A stretch of DNA of 64,000 bases, taken from the NCBI GenBank assembly GCA_016938735.1, contig JAFGUB010000007.1:1-64000 (forward strand), in the 5' to 3' direction. The notes under the pieces were generated by a model. It saw only the letters and a program-made list of their open reading frames with translations. It ran no database searches and was not told the DNA's origin. Positions within the stretch are counted from its first letter, which is position 1. The number at the start of each line of letters is the position of its first letter. Shown here in pieces: positions 11,624-21,253 of this stretch. The DNA is from Campylobacterales bacterium. Lineage in GTDB: Bacteria; Campylobacterota; Campylobacteria; Campylobacterales; Sulfurimonadaceae. The position numbers and the translations under genes were made by a program.

Positions 11624-12864
11624 AAGAGAAGGTCTTTTTCAAAACCTTCGGGTGCCGCACCAACCTCTTTGATTCGCAGGTGATGATGAGCGCACTGCGT
11701 GATTATGAGCTCACCGAAGATGAAGCGCAGGCCGATATCATCGTGCTCAACTCCTGTACCGTCACCAACAGCGCCGATACGACGGTGCGCAGCTACATTT
11801 CCCAGATCGAAAAAGAGGGGCGTGCGCGCATCTACCTCACAGGCTGCGGAGCCCACACCAAGGGCGAGGGGCTTTTTGCCTCCAACCGTGTGTTTGGGGT
11901 CTTCGGGCAGAGCGAAAAAACCAGGATCAACACACTCCTCTCCCAAAAAGAGCGCTTCTTTACCCCCGGTGATCTGAGTTTCGTCGATGATGCGATTGTG
12001 GGTGAGTTTGTGGGTAAAAGCCGCGCCTTTATCAAGATTCAAGAGGGGTGCAACTTTCGCTGTAACTACTGCATCATCCCCTATGTGCGCGGTGATGCAA
12101 GATCCTTGGATGAGGCGAAGATTTTAGAGCAGGTGCACATTTTGGCGCAAAACGGCTTTGGGGAATTTATCCTTACCGGTACCAATGTGGGCAGTTACGG
12201 CGTGGGCGAGGGGCGTTCCATCGCGGGCCTGATGGCCAAAATGAGCCTGATTCGCGGTGTGCGGCGGATTCGCGTCGGCTCACTCGAACCCATCCAGATC
12301 AACGCCGCTTTTGAAGAGATTTTGGATGAGCCGTGGCTGGAGCGGCACTTACATGTAGCCATTCAGCACACGTCGCCCTCTATGCTGCGGCTGATGAACC
12401 GCCGCAACCGCTTTGAGAGCGACGCAGAACTTTTTGCGCGTCTGCGGGAGAGGGGCTTTGCGCTGGGGACGGACTTTATCGTCGCTCATCCGGGTGAGTC
12501 TGAAGCGATCTGGAGCGAAGCGCTGCATAACTTTGAAGCTTTGGGTCTGACCCATCTGCACGCCTTTACCTATTCGCCGCGGGAGGGGACTCCATCGGCA
12601 GCGATGAAGAGCAGTGTTGCAGGAGATGTTGCGAGAGTACGAATGGCGCGATTGCACGCGGTCGTCAAAGCCAACAATTACGCCTTTCGTCAAAAGCAAG
12701 GCGCACTCGAAGTGCTGATCGAGAGTGGCAAAGAGGGGCTTTATGAAGGGTACGATCAGTTTTTTAACAAAGTACTCCTTCGATCCGGCGAAGATATTCG
12801 GGGTGAATGGATGCGTGTTGATCACTATGAAGTAGGCGAGGAGCATAATCATGGCGAATTTTAA
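11620..12864 (+). CDS. mtaB: tRNA t6A37 methylthiotransferase (MtaB-like radical SAM enzyme)
   Basis: The 414-residue enzyme has the UPF0004 N-terminal domain with its iron-sulfur cysteines (FKTFGCRTNLFDSQ near residue 6, NSCTVTNSAD near 42 and the cysteine in LTGCG near 75), a radical SAM domain with CNFRCNYC near residue 143 and a short C-terminal region. It is expected to add a methylthio group to t6A37 of tRNAs that read ANN codons. The start is GTG with AAGGAG upstream, overlapping the mscS stop as GTGA. Assignment to MtaB rather than MiaB or RimO rests on overall similarity. Confidence 0.88.
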   Translation: MKEKVFFKTFGCRTNLFDSQVMMSALRDYELTEDEAQADIIVLNSCTVTNSADTTVRSYISQIEKEGRARIYLTGCGAHTKGEGLFASNRVFGVFGQSEKTRINTLLSQKERFFTPGDLSFVDDAIVGEFVGKSRAFIKIQEGCNFRCNYCIIPYVRGDARSLDEAKILEQVHILAQNGFGEFILTGTNVGSYGVGEGRSIAGLMAKMSLIRGVRRIRVGSLEPIQINAAFEEILDEPWLERHLHVAIQHTSPSMLRLMNRRNRFESDAELFARLRERGFALGTDFIVAHPGESEAIWSEALHNFEALGLTHLHAFTYSPREGTPSAAMKSSVAGDVARVRMARLHAVVKANNYAFRQKQGALEVLIESGKEGLYEGYDQFFNKVLLRSGEDIRGEWMRVDHYEVGEEHNHGEF

Positions 12865-14488
12865 GAATAGCAAGGCGGTTTTGATCGTTTCTGCGCTGAT
12901 GATCGTATTGCTGCTGCTTGTGGCTTTGCTGCGCGACAACAGCCGTCTGATCACTTTGCAAGAGGCACGCAATCTGATCGCCTCAAAGCAGGTGGAAAAG
13001 GCGGTGCTTGCTGAGGTGTATTGCTATTTTCACTCCACGCAAAACGGAGTATTCCGCATCGCGCGCGACCAGTTAGAAAAGTCGATGCTCGATAACGTCC
13101 GCGTCGAACACGGACGGTCATGGAGCTGGGTTTTCGTCGTTGTGGGATTGTTGGCGACCTTTGGCGGTGGCTTTGTACTCTGGCGGCAGTGGGGACGCAA
13201 ATCAGGCTTTGGCGTAACTGCGGTTGCGGATGAGGTGACAGCACCTGAGCATAGCTGTGTCACGCCTGTACGTTCCAAGGTGCGCTTTAGTGATATCGGC
13301 GGGGTGGGTGAGGTGAAAGAGGATCTCGAAGAGATCATCGATTTTCTTAAAAATCCCAAGCGCTATCATAGTTTTGGGGCGCGCCTTCCGCGCGGCGTGC
13401 TTTTGGTGGGGCCTCCGGGCGTGGGCAAGACGATGATCGCCAAGGCGGTCGCGGCGGAGGCGGATGTGCCGTTTTTTTATCAGAGCGGTGCGTCGTTTGT
13501 GCAAATTTATGTGGGGATGGGGGCGAAGCGGGTGCATGAGCTCTTTAATGCTGCCAAGACCAATGCCCCCTCCATCATCTTTATCGACGAGATCGACGCG
13601 GTGGGCAAAAGGCGCGACGGGATGCGCAACGATGAGCGTGAAGCGACACTCAACCAGTTGCTCACCGAAATGGACGGTTTTGAGGAGAGCAGCGGCGTGG
13701 TGGTGCTTGCCGCCACCAACAACATCGAAGTGATGGACGCCGCGCTGCTGCGCGCCGGGCGCTTTGATCGGCGCATCTTCGTCGAGCTGCCCACGCCTAA
13801 AGAGCGCGAGGCGATTTTGGGTAAATATCTGCGTCATATTCCCCACGACGTGAAGCTAGAAGAGATCGCCGCGATGAGCACGGGCTTTAGCGGCGCGGCG
13901 CTGGCCGCTTTTGTGAACGAAGCGGCGCTGCTCTCGCTTCGGCTACGCGACGTGCGGGTGAACACCGAGCACTTTTTGGCGGTCAAAGAGAAGGTGGTAT
14001 TTGGCAAGCGCCGCATCAACATCGTCACCCCCGAGCAAAAACGCTACCGCGCACGCTATCAGGCGGGCAAGGCGCTTTGCGCGACCTGGTTTGATCTGCC
14101 GTTTGAAAAGATCACCCTTACTTCCGACGCGATCCAGCCGCCCATCTCCCAGCCTCTGCTGCGCCATGAGATCACGGCGCGTATTCAGATGCATCTTTCG
14201 GGGATCTGCGCGTGCGATCTTGCGTTTGGTGAACATGCCACCAATGCCGAAGGGGACATTATGCAAGCCAAAGAGCTGATTGCACAGATGATTGACGATT
14301 ATGCAATGGGTCCTTCACTCTACGGCAACGAGGCCGAAAAGGCAAAGCTGCTTGATGGGCTGTATGAGGAGACCAAAAAGTTGCTGCTGGGCAAAGAGCG
14401 TCTGCTGGGCAAGATCGAAGCGCTTTTGATGGAGTATGAGAGCGTGTCGCGCTTGAAGGTTCGAGAGTTGATCGGTGAAGTTTTATAG
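12851..14488 (+). CDS. FtsH-like membrane AAA ATPase lacking the protease motif
   Basis: A 545-residue protein built like FtsH: membrane helix at residues 9-27, short periplasmic part, second helix near 95-113, then an AAA module with Walker A GPPGVGKT, Walker [12 protein letters not shown] and second region of homology [17 protein letters not shown]. In the peptidase-like C-terminal domain the zinc motif HEXGH is replaced by YQAGK ([14 protein letters not shown]), while the later aspartate region ([13 protein letters not shown]) is kept. Without the two histidines it should be unable to cleave proteins and may act as an unfoldase or scaffold. Gene order around it matches the second FtsH-type gene of Helicobacter as I recall it. 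Confidence 0.87.
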   Translation: MANFKNSKAVLIVSALMIVLLLLVALLRDNSRLITLQEARNLIASKQVEKAVLAEVYCYFHSTQNGVFRIARDQLEKSMLDNVRVEHGRSWSWVFVVVGLLATFGGGFVLWRQWGRKSGFGVTAVADEVTAPEHSCVTPVRSKVRFSDIGGVGEVKEDLEEIIDFLKNPKRYHSFGARLPRGVLLVGPPGVGKTMIAKAVAAEADVPFFYQSGASFVQIYVGMGAKRVHELFNAAKTNAPSIIFIDEIDAVGKRRDGMRNDEREATLNQLLTEMDGFEESSGVVVLAATNNIEVMDAALLRAGRFDRRIFVELPTPKEREAILGKYLRHIPHDVKLEEIAAMSTGFSGAALAAFVNEAALLSLRLRDVRVNTEHFLAVKEKVVFGKRRINIVTPEQKRYRARYQAGKALCATWFDLPFEKITLTSDAIQPPISQPLLRHEITARIQMHLSGICACDLAFGEHATNAEGDIMQAKELIAQMIDDYAMGPSLYGNEAEKAKLLDGLYEETKKLLLGKERLLGKIEALLMEYESVSRLKVRELIGEVL

Positions 14489-14987
14489 CGGTTTTAGCCT
14501 GCGTGACGAGGCACACTTCTTCGCGCCTTGGCGCTACACCTCCGACTACAGCGTCGCGGGCTTTAGCTACGGTGCGATTGAAGCGGCCTTACATGTAAGC
14601 CAAAGCGATCGGCGCATTGACACCCTGCAGCTCTTCTCCCCCGCCTTTTTTCAAACCCAAAGCGAAGCCTTCAAGCGGGCTCAGATATTGGGCTTTCGGC
14701 GCAACCAAGAGGGCTATCTGGAGGCTTTTATGACGCGCTGTTTCGAGCCCTACGCGCGGCGCGAGACCTTACATGTAAGGCCCCAAGAGGAAGATTTGAG
14801 GCGGCTGCTCTATTATGTTTGGACCAACGTGCTACTAGAGCGCATCGTCGCGCGGGGCGTTCAGATCGAGGTTTATTTGGGCGGCCAAGACGCCATCATC
14901 GACGCAGAGGCGGCGAGGGAGTTTTTCACCCCTTTTGCGACGGTCTATTTCATCAAAAACGGCAACCATTTTTTAGTACAGGAGTAA
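14475..14987 (+). CDS. bioV: BioV-type pimeloyl-ACP methyl ester esterase
   Basis: A small alpha/beta hydrolase of 170 residues. The nucleophile elbow is GFSYG near residues 28-32, the acid is likely the aspartate in LGGQDAIID near residue 138, and the histidine is in KNGNHFL near residue 163, giving a complete Ser-Asp-His triad in a minimal fold. BioV of Helicobacter releases free pimeloyl-ACP for biotin synthesis in place of BioH. The GTG start lies inside the upstream gene (14-base overlap). Two TTACATGTAA copies both encode Leu-His-Val here. Biotin would be needed by the biotin carboxylase encoded further on. Confidence 0.72.
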   Translation: MKFYSGFSLRDEAHFFAPWRYTSDYSVAGFSYGAIEAALHVSQSDRRIDTLQLFSPAFFQTQSEAFKRAQILGFRRNQEGYLEAFMTRCFEPYARRETLHVRPQEEDLRRLLYYVWTNVLLERIVARGVQIEVYLGGQDAIIDAEAAREFFTPFATVYFIKNGNHFLVQE

Positions 14988-14989
14988 AT

Positions 14990-15511
14990 ATGATCAAAAT
15001 CGGAGTCATCACCGCGTCAGACCGCGCAAGCGCGGGGATTTATGAGGATATTTCAGGCAAAGCCATCGAAGAGACGATGCGCGCTTATCTGACAAGCGCT
15101 TTTGAGATTGTCTATCGGTGCATCCCCGATGAGCAAGAGATGATCGAAAAAACGATGATTGAGCTGTGCGATACTGAGGGGTGCTGCTTGGTGGTGACCA
15201 CCGGCGGCACGGGGCCGGCGCTGCGCGATGTAACGCCTGAGGCGACCGAAGCGGTGTGTGAGAAGATGATGCCGGGCTTTGGGGAGCTGATGCGTCAGGT
15301 GAGTCTGAAGTATGTACCCACCGCGATTCTCTCGCGCCAGAGCGCGGGCATTCGTGGAGCTTCACTTATTATCAACCTGCCCGGAAAACCTAAGTCGATC
15401 CGCGAGTGTCTTGACGCCGTCTTTCCCGCCGTGCCGTACTGCATCGATCTGATCGGCGGGCCGTATATCGAGACTGATGAAGCGGTGATTAAAGCATTCC
15501 GCCCGAAATAG
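14990..15511 (+). CDS. mog: Molybdopterin adenylyltransferase
   Basis: The 173-residue MogA/MoaB-fold protein adenylylates molybdopterin before molybdenum insertion. Conserved blocks are GVITASDRAS at residues 4-13, TTGGTGPALRDVTPEAT near residue 70 and INLPGKPKSIRECL near residue 130. The ATG at 14990 is preceded by AGGAG and stands two bases after the bioV stop, so the two are cotranscribed. It implies molybdoenzymes encoded elsewhere. Confidence 0.92.
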   Translation: MIKIGVITASDRASAGIYEDISGKAIEETMRAYLTSAFEIVYRCIPDEQEMIEKTMIELCDTEGCCLVVTTGGTGPALRDVTPEATEAVCEKMMPGFGELMRQVSLKYVPTAILSRQSAGIRGASLIINLPGKPKSIRECLDAVFPAVPYCIDLIGGPYIETDEAVIKAFRPK

Positions 15512-15558
15512 CCTTTTTGATTCCTTTGATATTCGTTTCAGGGTAGCTGGAATAAGAT

Positions 15559-15575
15559 AGGATAATTTTTATCCT
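15559..15575. promoter_or_regulatory. Perfect inverted repeat ahead of the diguanylate cyclase gene
   Basis: AGGATAA-TTT-TTATCCT forms a seven-base perfect stem that ends just before the AAGGA ribosome site of the next gene. It could be an operator or an RNA hairpin that masks the ribosome site. A terminator for the upstream operon is less likely because no T-run follows. Confidence 0.35.
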
Positions 15576-15589
15576 CATAAGGAATTTTT

Positions 15590-17095
15590 ATGTATTCCAC
15601 CCGAGCGATCAAGTGGCAACATCTTTTTTTCGTCTTTTTGGTCGTACTTTTGGGTACTGCTTTGGAGCTGTATTACAACCAAAAAATTCGTCAGGCACAG
15701 CTTGAGGAGAAGTTGGAATCACTCAATGTGCTCACCGCCAAAGTGATCGCACAGGCTAAAGAGGATCTGCTCATCCGCTACGGCGGAATCACGCAGCATT
15801 ATCTCAACGAACCCTATCTGGTACGCCTCATCGAAGCTCTCGATCGTGAGGCACTCTACAAAGCTCTGGTAGAGGATTACGCGCTGATGCAAAAGACTAA
15901 TCCCTCCTTACAAATCATGCACTTCGTCGATACCCAAAACGTCACCTTGCTGCGCATGCATCAGTCGCAGCAGTTTGGAGACAATCTAAGCGAATTGCGC
16001 CCCATTATGGCGCACGTCAACCGTACTAAAGAGGCCACGCACGCCTTTGAAGCGGGCAAAAACGGTTTGACCTACCGAATCACGTTGCCGCTGATCACCC
16101 CTGATGGGCGACATCTAGGGGTTTTGGAATTTGGGGTAGAGCCGCGCTATTTTGCGGAGCGCATCGCGGCATTTTCAAGTGTACGCAGTCAGCTCTTGAT
16201 TCGCAGCGACACTTTGGGTATCCATCCCGAAGGTGCACATCCGCATCTGCAGGTAGGCGCCTTTAGCGTGATCCATCCTGATGCCTTTTTTGAGGGAGTG
16301 GTGGATCGCATCGATTGGAGCGTCGGTAAGCAAGAGATAGCGTATGAGGGACGCTCCTATCTCATAGATACTGAACTGGCACTCAATAACTACAGAGGTG
16401 AAGAGGTCGCCAAACTGTTGCTTGCCCAAGACGTGAGCGACTTTGTCCGCCAGAGCGCGGAGCGCTTTCGCCTAATGAACTTCACCAGTATTACCCTCTC
16501 CATCGCGCTGATGATCATGCTCTATCTGGTCTTTACCAGCTACACCCGCAAGATTGACCGCTCCTACAAAGAGATCGCGCGTTTAAGTCGTAATTCGCAG
16601 CGTCTAAGCGTCGAAAATGTAAAACTGAGCCAAAAAGCGCACGTTGATCCGCTGACACACTGTCACAACCGCACCCACTTCAATGACTACATCGAAGCAA
16701 CGATTCAAAGCGGTAGAGGGGCGGTGATCTTTTTTGACATCGACCACTTCAAGCAGATCAATGATCACTACGGCCATGACCAAGGTGACCGCGTTTTGCG
16801 CTCTATTGCCGACACCGTGCGCGACCATCTACGCGAAGAGGACTACTTTGCCCGCTGGGGCGGAGAAGAGTTTGTGATTGTGATGGCGCACGGCACTGCC
16901 GTACAGGCAAAGCGCAAAGCCGAAGAGCTACGCAAGGTGATCGAAGCACGCCCCGTGGTCGATGGAATTGCCCTTACATGTAGCTTCGGCGTCGCACAGA
17001 TCAAAAAAGGGGACACCGTCCACACCCTGATTGAGCGGGTCGATGCACTGCTGTACCGCGCCAAAAACGAAGGGCGAAACCGCGTCTGTATTTGA
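15590..17095 (+). CDS. Membrane diguanylate cyclase with periplasmic double-Cache sensor
   Basis: A 501-residue protein with a membrane helix at residues 11-27, a periplasmic ligand-binding region to about residue 295, a second helix near 303-321, and a C-terminal GGDEF domain. The sensor resembles the dCache_3 type (VTLLRMHQSQQFGDNLSELR near residue 122). The cyclase site is intact: WGGEEFVIVM near residue 424 with the upstream substrate block [16 protein letters not shown]. It should make c-di-GMP in response to a periplasmic ligand. It stands alone, convergent with frdB. Confidence 0.9.
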   Translation: MYSTRAIKWQHLFFVFLVVLLGTALELYYNQKIRQAQLEEKLESLNVLTAKVIAQAKEDLLIRYGGITQHYLNEPYLVRLIEALDREALYKALVEDYALMQKTNPSLQIMHFVDTQNVTLLRMHQSQQFGDNLSELRPIMAHVNRTKEATHAFEAGKNGLTYRITLPLITPDGRHLGVLEFGVEPRYFAERIAAFSSVRSQLLIRSDTLGIHPEGAHPHLQVGAFSVIHPDAFFEGVVDRIDWSVGKQEIAYEGRSYLIDTELALNNYRGEEVAKLLLAQDVSDFVRQSAERFRLMNFTSITLSIALMIMLYLVFTSYTRKIDRSYKEIARLSRNSQRLSVENVKLSQKAHVDPLTHCHNRTHFNDYIEATIQSGRGAVIFFDIDHFKQINDHYGHDQGDRVLRSIADTVRDHLREEDYFARWGGEEFVIVMAHGTAVQAKRKAEELRKVIEARPVVDGIALTCSFGVAQIKKGDTVHTLIERVDALLYRAKNEGRNRVCI

Positions 17096-17110
17096 GGCTT
17101 ACATGTAAAC

Positions 17111-17836
17111 CTATTTCCCGATCTGCACCATCTTGCGGCGTAGGTAGGCGATCTGGCTTTGCAGCGGTAACTCTTTGGGGCAGACGTCGGCGCAGCCCAG
17201 CAGACTCATACAGCCAAAAACGCCGTCTTCGTCGCCGATGAGCTGATAGAGCTGCGCATCGCTGCGCTCATCACGCGGATCGAGGCGGTAGCGGGCGATT
17301 TTATTAAGCCCCACCGCGCCGACGAAGCTCTCTCGCATCTGGATCGTGCCGCACCCCGCAATACAGCAGCCGCACTCGATGCAGCGGTCCAGCTCGTAGA
17401 TTGCCTCGGCAAGCTCAGGCTCCATGCGCTCTTCCATGCGGTCGATGTCGGGCGCTTTTTGGGTGTGAATCCAGGTCTCCAGCCGTTCGCTCATGCCGCG
17501 CATCCAGTTGCCAGTATGCACCGATAGATCGCCGATCAGCTCAAAAACGGGCAGGGGGGCGAGGCTGATGTGCGCATCGAGCTTGGAGGTGAGGGTACGG
17601 CACGCCAAACCCGGGCGGCCATTGATGAGCATCGCGCAACTGCCACAGATCCCCGCGCGGCAGACGAAGTCGAACTTGAGCGAGTTGTCAAGGTATTTGC
17701 GGATGTCGTTGAGCGCGATGTAGAGCGTCATGCCCGGCGCTTCGCGCAGCTCGAAGGTCTCAATGCGCGGTTTATCATCTTTAAGATGCGGATCAAACCG
17801 CAAGATGTGTACATGTAAGGTGCGTCCTTCGCTCAT
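17111..17836 (-). CDS. frdB: Quinol:fumarate reductase iron-sulfur subunit
   Basis: The 241-residue subunit carries the three iron-sulfur clusters that pass electrons from cytochrome b to FrdA. The plant-ferredoxin part has [21 protein letters not shown] near residues 59-79; the C-terminal part has [11 protein letters not shown] near residue 151 and [14 protein letters not shown] near residue 208, giving all cysteines for the 4Fe and 3Fe clusters. It is the last gene of frdCAB and its start overlaps the frdA stop by four bases. Confidence 0.96.
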   Translation of the reverse strand: MSEGRTLHVHILRFDPHLKDDKPRIETFELREAPGMTLYIALNDIRKYLDNSLKFDFVCRAGICGSCAMLINGRPGLACRTLTSKLDAHISLAPLPVFELIGDLSVHTGNWMRGMSERLETWIHTQKAPDIDRMEERMEPELAEAIYELDRCIECGCCIAGCGTIQMRESFVGAVGLNKIARYRLDPRDERSDAQLYQLIGDEDGVFGCMSLLGCADVCPKELPLQSQIAYLRRKMVQIGK

Positions 17837-19815
17837 GATTCAAACCTTTCGCTGAGGCGTTCGTTGCGCCCTTGGTATTTTTTGGGAAGTTTTTCGAGTG
17901 CGGCGCTGAGCGCTTTTTGACGCGCGAAACGGTCACTGTGCGCGGCTTTGATCGCTTCGACTTCAGCCGCGCGGGTAGGGGTGTCTGGGTGGTGGATAGT
18001 GAGGTCTTTGCCGTACCCGCGCCACCCCGGCGGCAGCTCCATGCGCATGACATCGAGTGGTTCGTAGCGCACATCGGGCAGGCTCTGCTCGGGGTCGCTC
18101 CATGAGCTAAGCGTGCGCACCAGCCAGTCGTGGTCGTTGCGCTCAGGGTAGTCCTCTCGGGCGTGCGCCCCTCTGCTCTCGGTGCGCAGCAGCGCGCCAT
18201 ACGCGACGGTGAGGGCGACTTTGATCATCTTTTGGGTGCGGTAGGCGTTGACCAGCGCGGGGTTGGCCGCGAGGGATTTTGAGCGGTATACGGTGATATT
18301 GCGGCTGCGGCGCAGCAGCTCTTGAAGCTGCTCTACCGCCTCTTGCAGCTCCTTTGCGTTGCGAAAAATGCCCACCTTATCCATCATGATCTGCTCCATC
18401 GCCTCGCGCAGCACGAAGGAGTCTTCGCCGCTTCCGCCGTGGATGAGCGCTTCGAGTTTGGCCTGCTCGGCGTTGATAAAGCGCTCGATGGTGGCGGTGG
18501 AGATATCGATATGGCTCTGCGGTGTCTGGCAAAAATCGGCAATATATTCAGCAACCAGCATCCCCGAAACGACCGTCTCCGCCACAGAGTTGCCCCCAAG
18601 GCGGTTGAAGCCGTGCATGTCCCAGCAGGCCGCTTCGCCGCAGCTAAAAAGGCCGCGTAGGGTGGGCGATTCGCCCCGATAATCGGTTTTGATGCCGCCC
18701 ATGGAGTAGTGCTGGGTCGGGCGCACGGGGATCCACTCTTTGGCGGGGTCGATGCCCAAAAAGCTCTCGCAGATCTCCTTGACTTCGCGCAGGTTCTTTT
18801 CGATATGCGCACGCCCAAGCAGGGTGATATCAAGCCACAGATGATCGCCGTAGCGCGACTTGACCCCCTTACCTTTGCGGATGTGTTCGGTCATGCGCCG
18901 ACTCACCACGTCGCGCGACGCCAGCTCCTTTTTCTCGGGCTCATAATCGGGCATAAAGCGGTAGCCGTCCACGTCGCGCAGCACGCCGCCATCACCACGG
19001 CACCCCTCGGTGGTGAGAATGCCCACGGGCACAATCGCGGTGGGGTGAAACTGCACCGCCTCCATGTTGCCCAGCTCCGCCACGCCCGTCTCAAGAGCGA
19101 GCGCATGGCCGATGCCCTGACAGATGGTGGCGTTGGTCGTGACGCTCCAGAGCCGCCCGTAGCCGCCCGTGGCGATACATGTAGCCTTGGCGATATAAGC
19201 GGTAAGCTCGCCGCTCATAAGGTTGCGCGACACCGCGCCGTAGCAGCGACCGTTTTCATGAATCAGCGCCATCGCTTCGCGCCGTTCGCGTATCTCGATA
19301 CCGCGTTCATGGGCTTTGTTGTCCATCGCATAGAGCATCGAGTGGCCCGTGCCGTCACTGGTGAAGCAGGTGCGCCACTTTTTGGTGCCGCCAAAATCGC
19401 GCGCGGTGATGAGGCCATGCGCCTCGGCCCTTTCGGTTAGTGTCACTTTTTGGGCGTTGATGATCGCTTGATGGGCACCCGCTTTGACACGGCTCCAGGG
19501 CACGCCCCACGCGGCAAGCTCGCGGATCGCCTTGGGCGCGGTGTGCACAAACAGCCGCACCACCTCTTGATCCGCGCCCCAGTCACTCCCTTTGATCGTA
19601 TCTTCAAAGTGGATGTCTTCGTTGTCGCCCTCACCCATGATGGCATTGGCAAGGCTGGCTTGCATCCCTCCTTGCGCGGCGGCGGAGTGGGAGCGCTTGG
19701 GCGGAACCAGAGTGAGGACGATGCAGTCAAGCCCGCGTTCGCGCACCCCAACCGCCGTGCGTAGCCCCGCAAGGCCGCCGCCGATGACCAGTACGTCGGT
19801 GTAGGTGATCTTCAT
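17833..19815 (-). CDS. frdA: Quinol:fumarate reductase flavoprotein subunit
   Basis: The 660-residue catalytic subunit binds covalent FAD and reduces fumarate in the cytoplasm. The dinucleotide fold is [14 protein letters not shown] at residues 11-24, the FAD-histidine region is [13 protein letters not shown] near residue 43, and the active-site blocks [10 protein letters not shown] and SRDVVSRRM are present. The length is that of Wolinella/Campylobacter FrdA rather than the shorter enterobacterial form, supporting fumarate reductase over succinate dehydrogenase. Confidence 0.96.
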   Translation of the reverse strand: MKITYTDVLVIGGGLAGLRTAVGVRERGLDCIVLTLVPPKRSHSAAAQGGMQASLANAIMGEGDNEDIHFEDTIKGSDWGADQEVVRLFVHTAPKAIRELAAWGVPWSRVKAGAHQAIINAQKVTLTERAEAHGLITARDFGGTKKWRTCFTSDGTGHSMLYAMDNKAHERGIEIRERREAMALIHENGRCYGAVSRNLMSGELTAYIAKATCIATGGYGRLWSVTTNATICQGIGHALALETGVAELGNMEAVQFHPTAIVPVGILTTEGCRGDGGVLRDVDGYRFMPDYEPEKKELASRDVVSRRMTEHIRKGKGVKSRYGDHLWLDITLLGRAHIEKNLREVKEICESFLGIDPAKEWIPVRPTQHYSMGGIKTDYRGESPTLRGLFSCGEAACWDMHGFNRLGGNSVAETVVSGMLVAEYIADFCQTPQSHIDISTATIERFINAEQAKLEALIHGGSGEDSFVLREAMEQIMMDKVGIFRNAKELQEAVEQLQELLRRSRNITVYRSKSLAANPALVNAYRTQKMIKVALTVAYGALLRTESRGAHAREDYPERNDHDWLVRTLSSWSDPEQSLPDVRYEPLDVMRMELPPGWRGYGKDLTIHHPDTPTRAAEVEAIKAAHSDRFARQKALSAALEKLPKKYQGRNERLSERFES

Positions 19816-20546
19816 TGTGCGGCTCCTTGGGGGTGGTAGCGCTCGCCGGGGGCAAATTCGCCCGAATAGCCGATAACCATGTAACGCCCCAAAGAGGCGA
19901 CGCCCAGTACCAGATAAAAGGTGATGACAAAGTACATGATGGAGCGCAGCAGGGCGCGGCGGGTGTGGAGGGCTTTGGGGTTTTTGGGCTCAAAAAAGCC
20001 CCACTTGAGGATGAGCCGGTACACCCCGATGCCCGCATGTACCACCACCGCAAAGAGCAGCAGCAGATACATCGGCCACATCATATCCAGTGCAATGCGC
20101 TCGCTCGAGGCGTAGGGGCCGATCTGATCGGGAAGGGTGATCATGGTGTAGAGGTGGATCGAGGCGAGAAAAAACATCGCAAATCCGGTGCTTACCTGAA
20201 TGGCCCACAGCGAGGTGTCGTGATGATTCATGCGCGTCATGTGGGTTTTGAAGGCGCGGTATTGGCGGTACGAAGCGGGAAATTTGCGCAGCGCGACCGA
20301 GGCGTGTACGACGATCAGCAGTAAGATGAACGCGGCGAGCGCGGAGATGATCAGCGGATACTTCTGCCCAAAAAAGTAGTAGCCCTCAAAAAACTGCGTC
20401 AGCGTGTACATCGCCTCTTTGGAGATCAAGATGGAAGATTCAAAGAGCAGATGAAAACTGATAAAGAGTGCCAAGGCAATGCCGGTAAAACTTTGCAGAA
20501 AATCAAGTCGTGCGGGGGTTTTGCCGATGCGTTCGCGTCGATCCAT
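19812..20546 (-). CDS. frdC: Quinol:fumarate reductase di-haem cytochrome b subunit
   Basis: A 244-residue membrane subunit with five hydrophobic helices that anchors FrdAB and oxidises menaquinol. Four histidines expected to hold two haems b are visible in [29 protein letters not shown] and [11 protein letters not shown]. The C-order frdC, frdA, frdB with four-base overlaps is the Wolinella arrangement and suggests anaerobic fumarate respiration, or the reverse reaction in the TCA cycle. Confidence 0.94.
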   Translation of the reverse strand: MDRRERIGKTPARLDFLQSFTGIALALFISFHLLFESSILISKEAMYTLTQFFEGYYFFGQKYPLIISALAAFILLLIVVHASVALRKFPASYRQYRAFKTHMTRMNHHDTSLWAIQVSTGFAMFFLASIHLYTMITLPDQIGPYASSERIALDMMWPMYLLLLFAVVVHAGIGVYRLILKWGFFEPKNPKALHTRRALLRSIMYFVITFYLVLGVASLGRYMVIGYSGEFAPGERYHPQGAAQ

Positions 20547-20606
20547 AGAGCGCCTTGGGGATGAAATACGGCATTATAACACTTACATGTAAGGCTTGAG
20601 GCAGCC

Positions 20607-21242
20607 TTACTCGGGTTCTATAAAGCGCCTCAAATTGCCGTCATAACACAGAATCGATCCGTCTTCGATCTGGTAGTACCAACCGTGCAGGCTTAGCTCG
20701 CCTGCTTCGACGCGGCGCTCTATTTCAGGAAAGGTGAGGAGATTTTCGAGCTGGTGCAAGATGGAGAGCTTTTCGGTTTCGCGGTAGAGCTGCTCGCGGT
20801 CCATCAGGTTGCCGTGCAGGGCGACCGCTTCGTTACGTGCGCTTTCGCCGAGTTCGAGCCACTTGTTGAGGTGGATGTAGTTTTTGGCGTCTACGGGCAG
20901 CTCGAAGAGGTTACGGCAAGCTCCGCAGTGGGAGTGACCGCAGAGGATGATGTGGCGGACATTCAAAATCGAGACGGCGTACTCGATGACCGCCGAACTA
21001 CCGTGGAAGTCGCTGTTTTGGCTGTAAGGCGGGACAAAATTGCCGACGTTGCGTAATATGAACATATCGCCCGGTTTGGTATCGAGCATCAAATCGGGGG
21101 TGACGCGGCTGTCGCTGCAGCCGATGAAGAGAATCTGCGGTTTCTGGCCGCTGCGCACGAGCGCGCTCATATCCTCTTCGTAGTGGGGAAAACGTACTTT
21201 CTGAAAGTGACGGTTGCCGTGAATGAGGTCGGTGATGTGCAT
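20607..21242 (-). CDS. Beta-class carbonic anhydrase
   Basis: The 211-residue zinc enzyme interconverts CO2 and bicarbonate. The zinc and dyad residues are in GCSDSRVTPDL near residues 40-50 and LCGHSHCGAC near residues 99-108. No signal peptide is visible, so it acts in the cytosol. It starts 11 bases after the biotin carboxylase stop on the same strand, so it probably supplies bicarbonate to that enzyme. Confidence 0.93.
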   Translation of the reverse strand: MHITDLIHGNRHFQKVRFPHYEEDMSALVRSGQKPQILFIGCSDSRVTPDLMLDTKPGDMFILRNVGNFVPPYSQNSDFHGSSAVIEYAVSILNVRHIILCGHSHCGACRNLFELPVDAKNYIHLNKWLELGESARNEAVALHGNLMDREQLYRETEKLSILHQLENLLTFPEIERRVEAGELSLHGWYYQIEDGSILCYDGNLRRFIEPE

Positions 21243-21253
21243 GGTAGTCCTTG

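Noticed and set aside
17099-17108. TTACATGTAA between convergent genes as a transcription terminator
   Set aside because: A ten-base palindrome without a loop or T-run cannot form a useful hairpin, and most copies lie inside genes.
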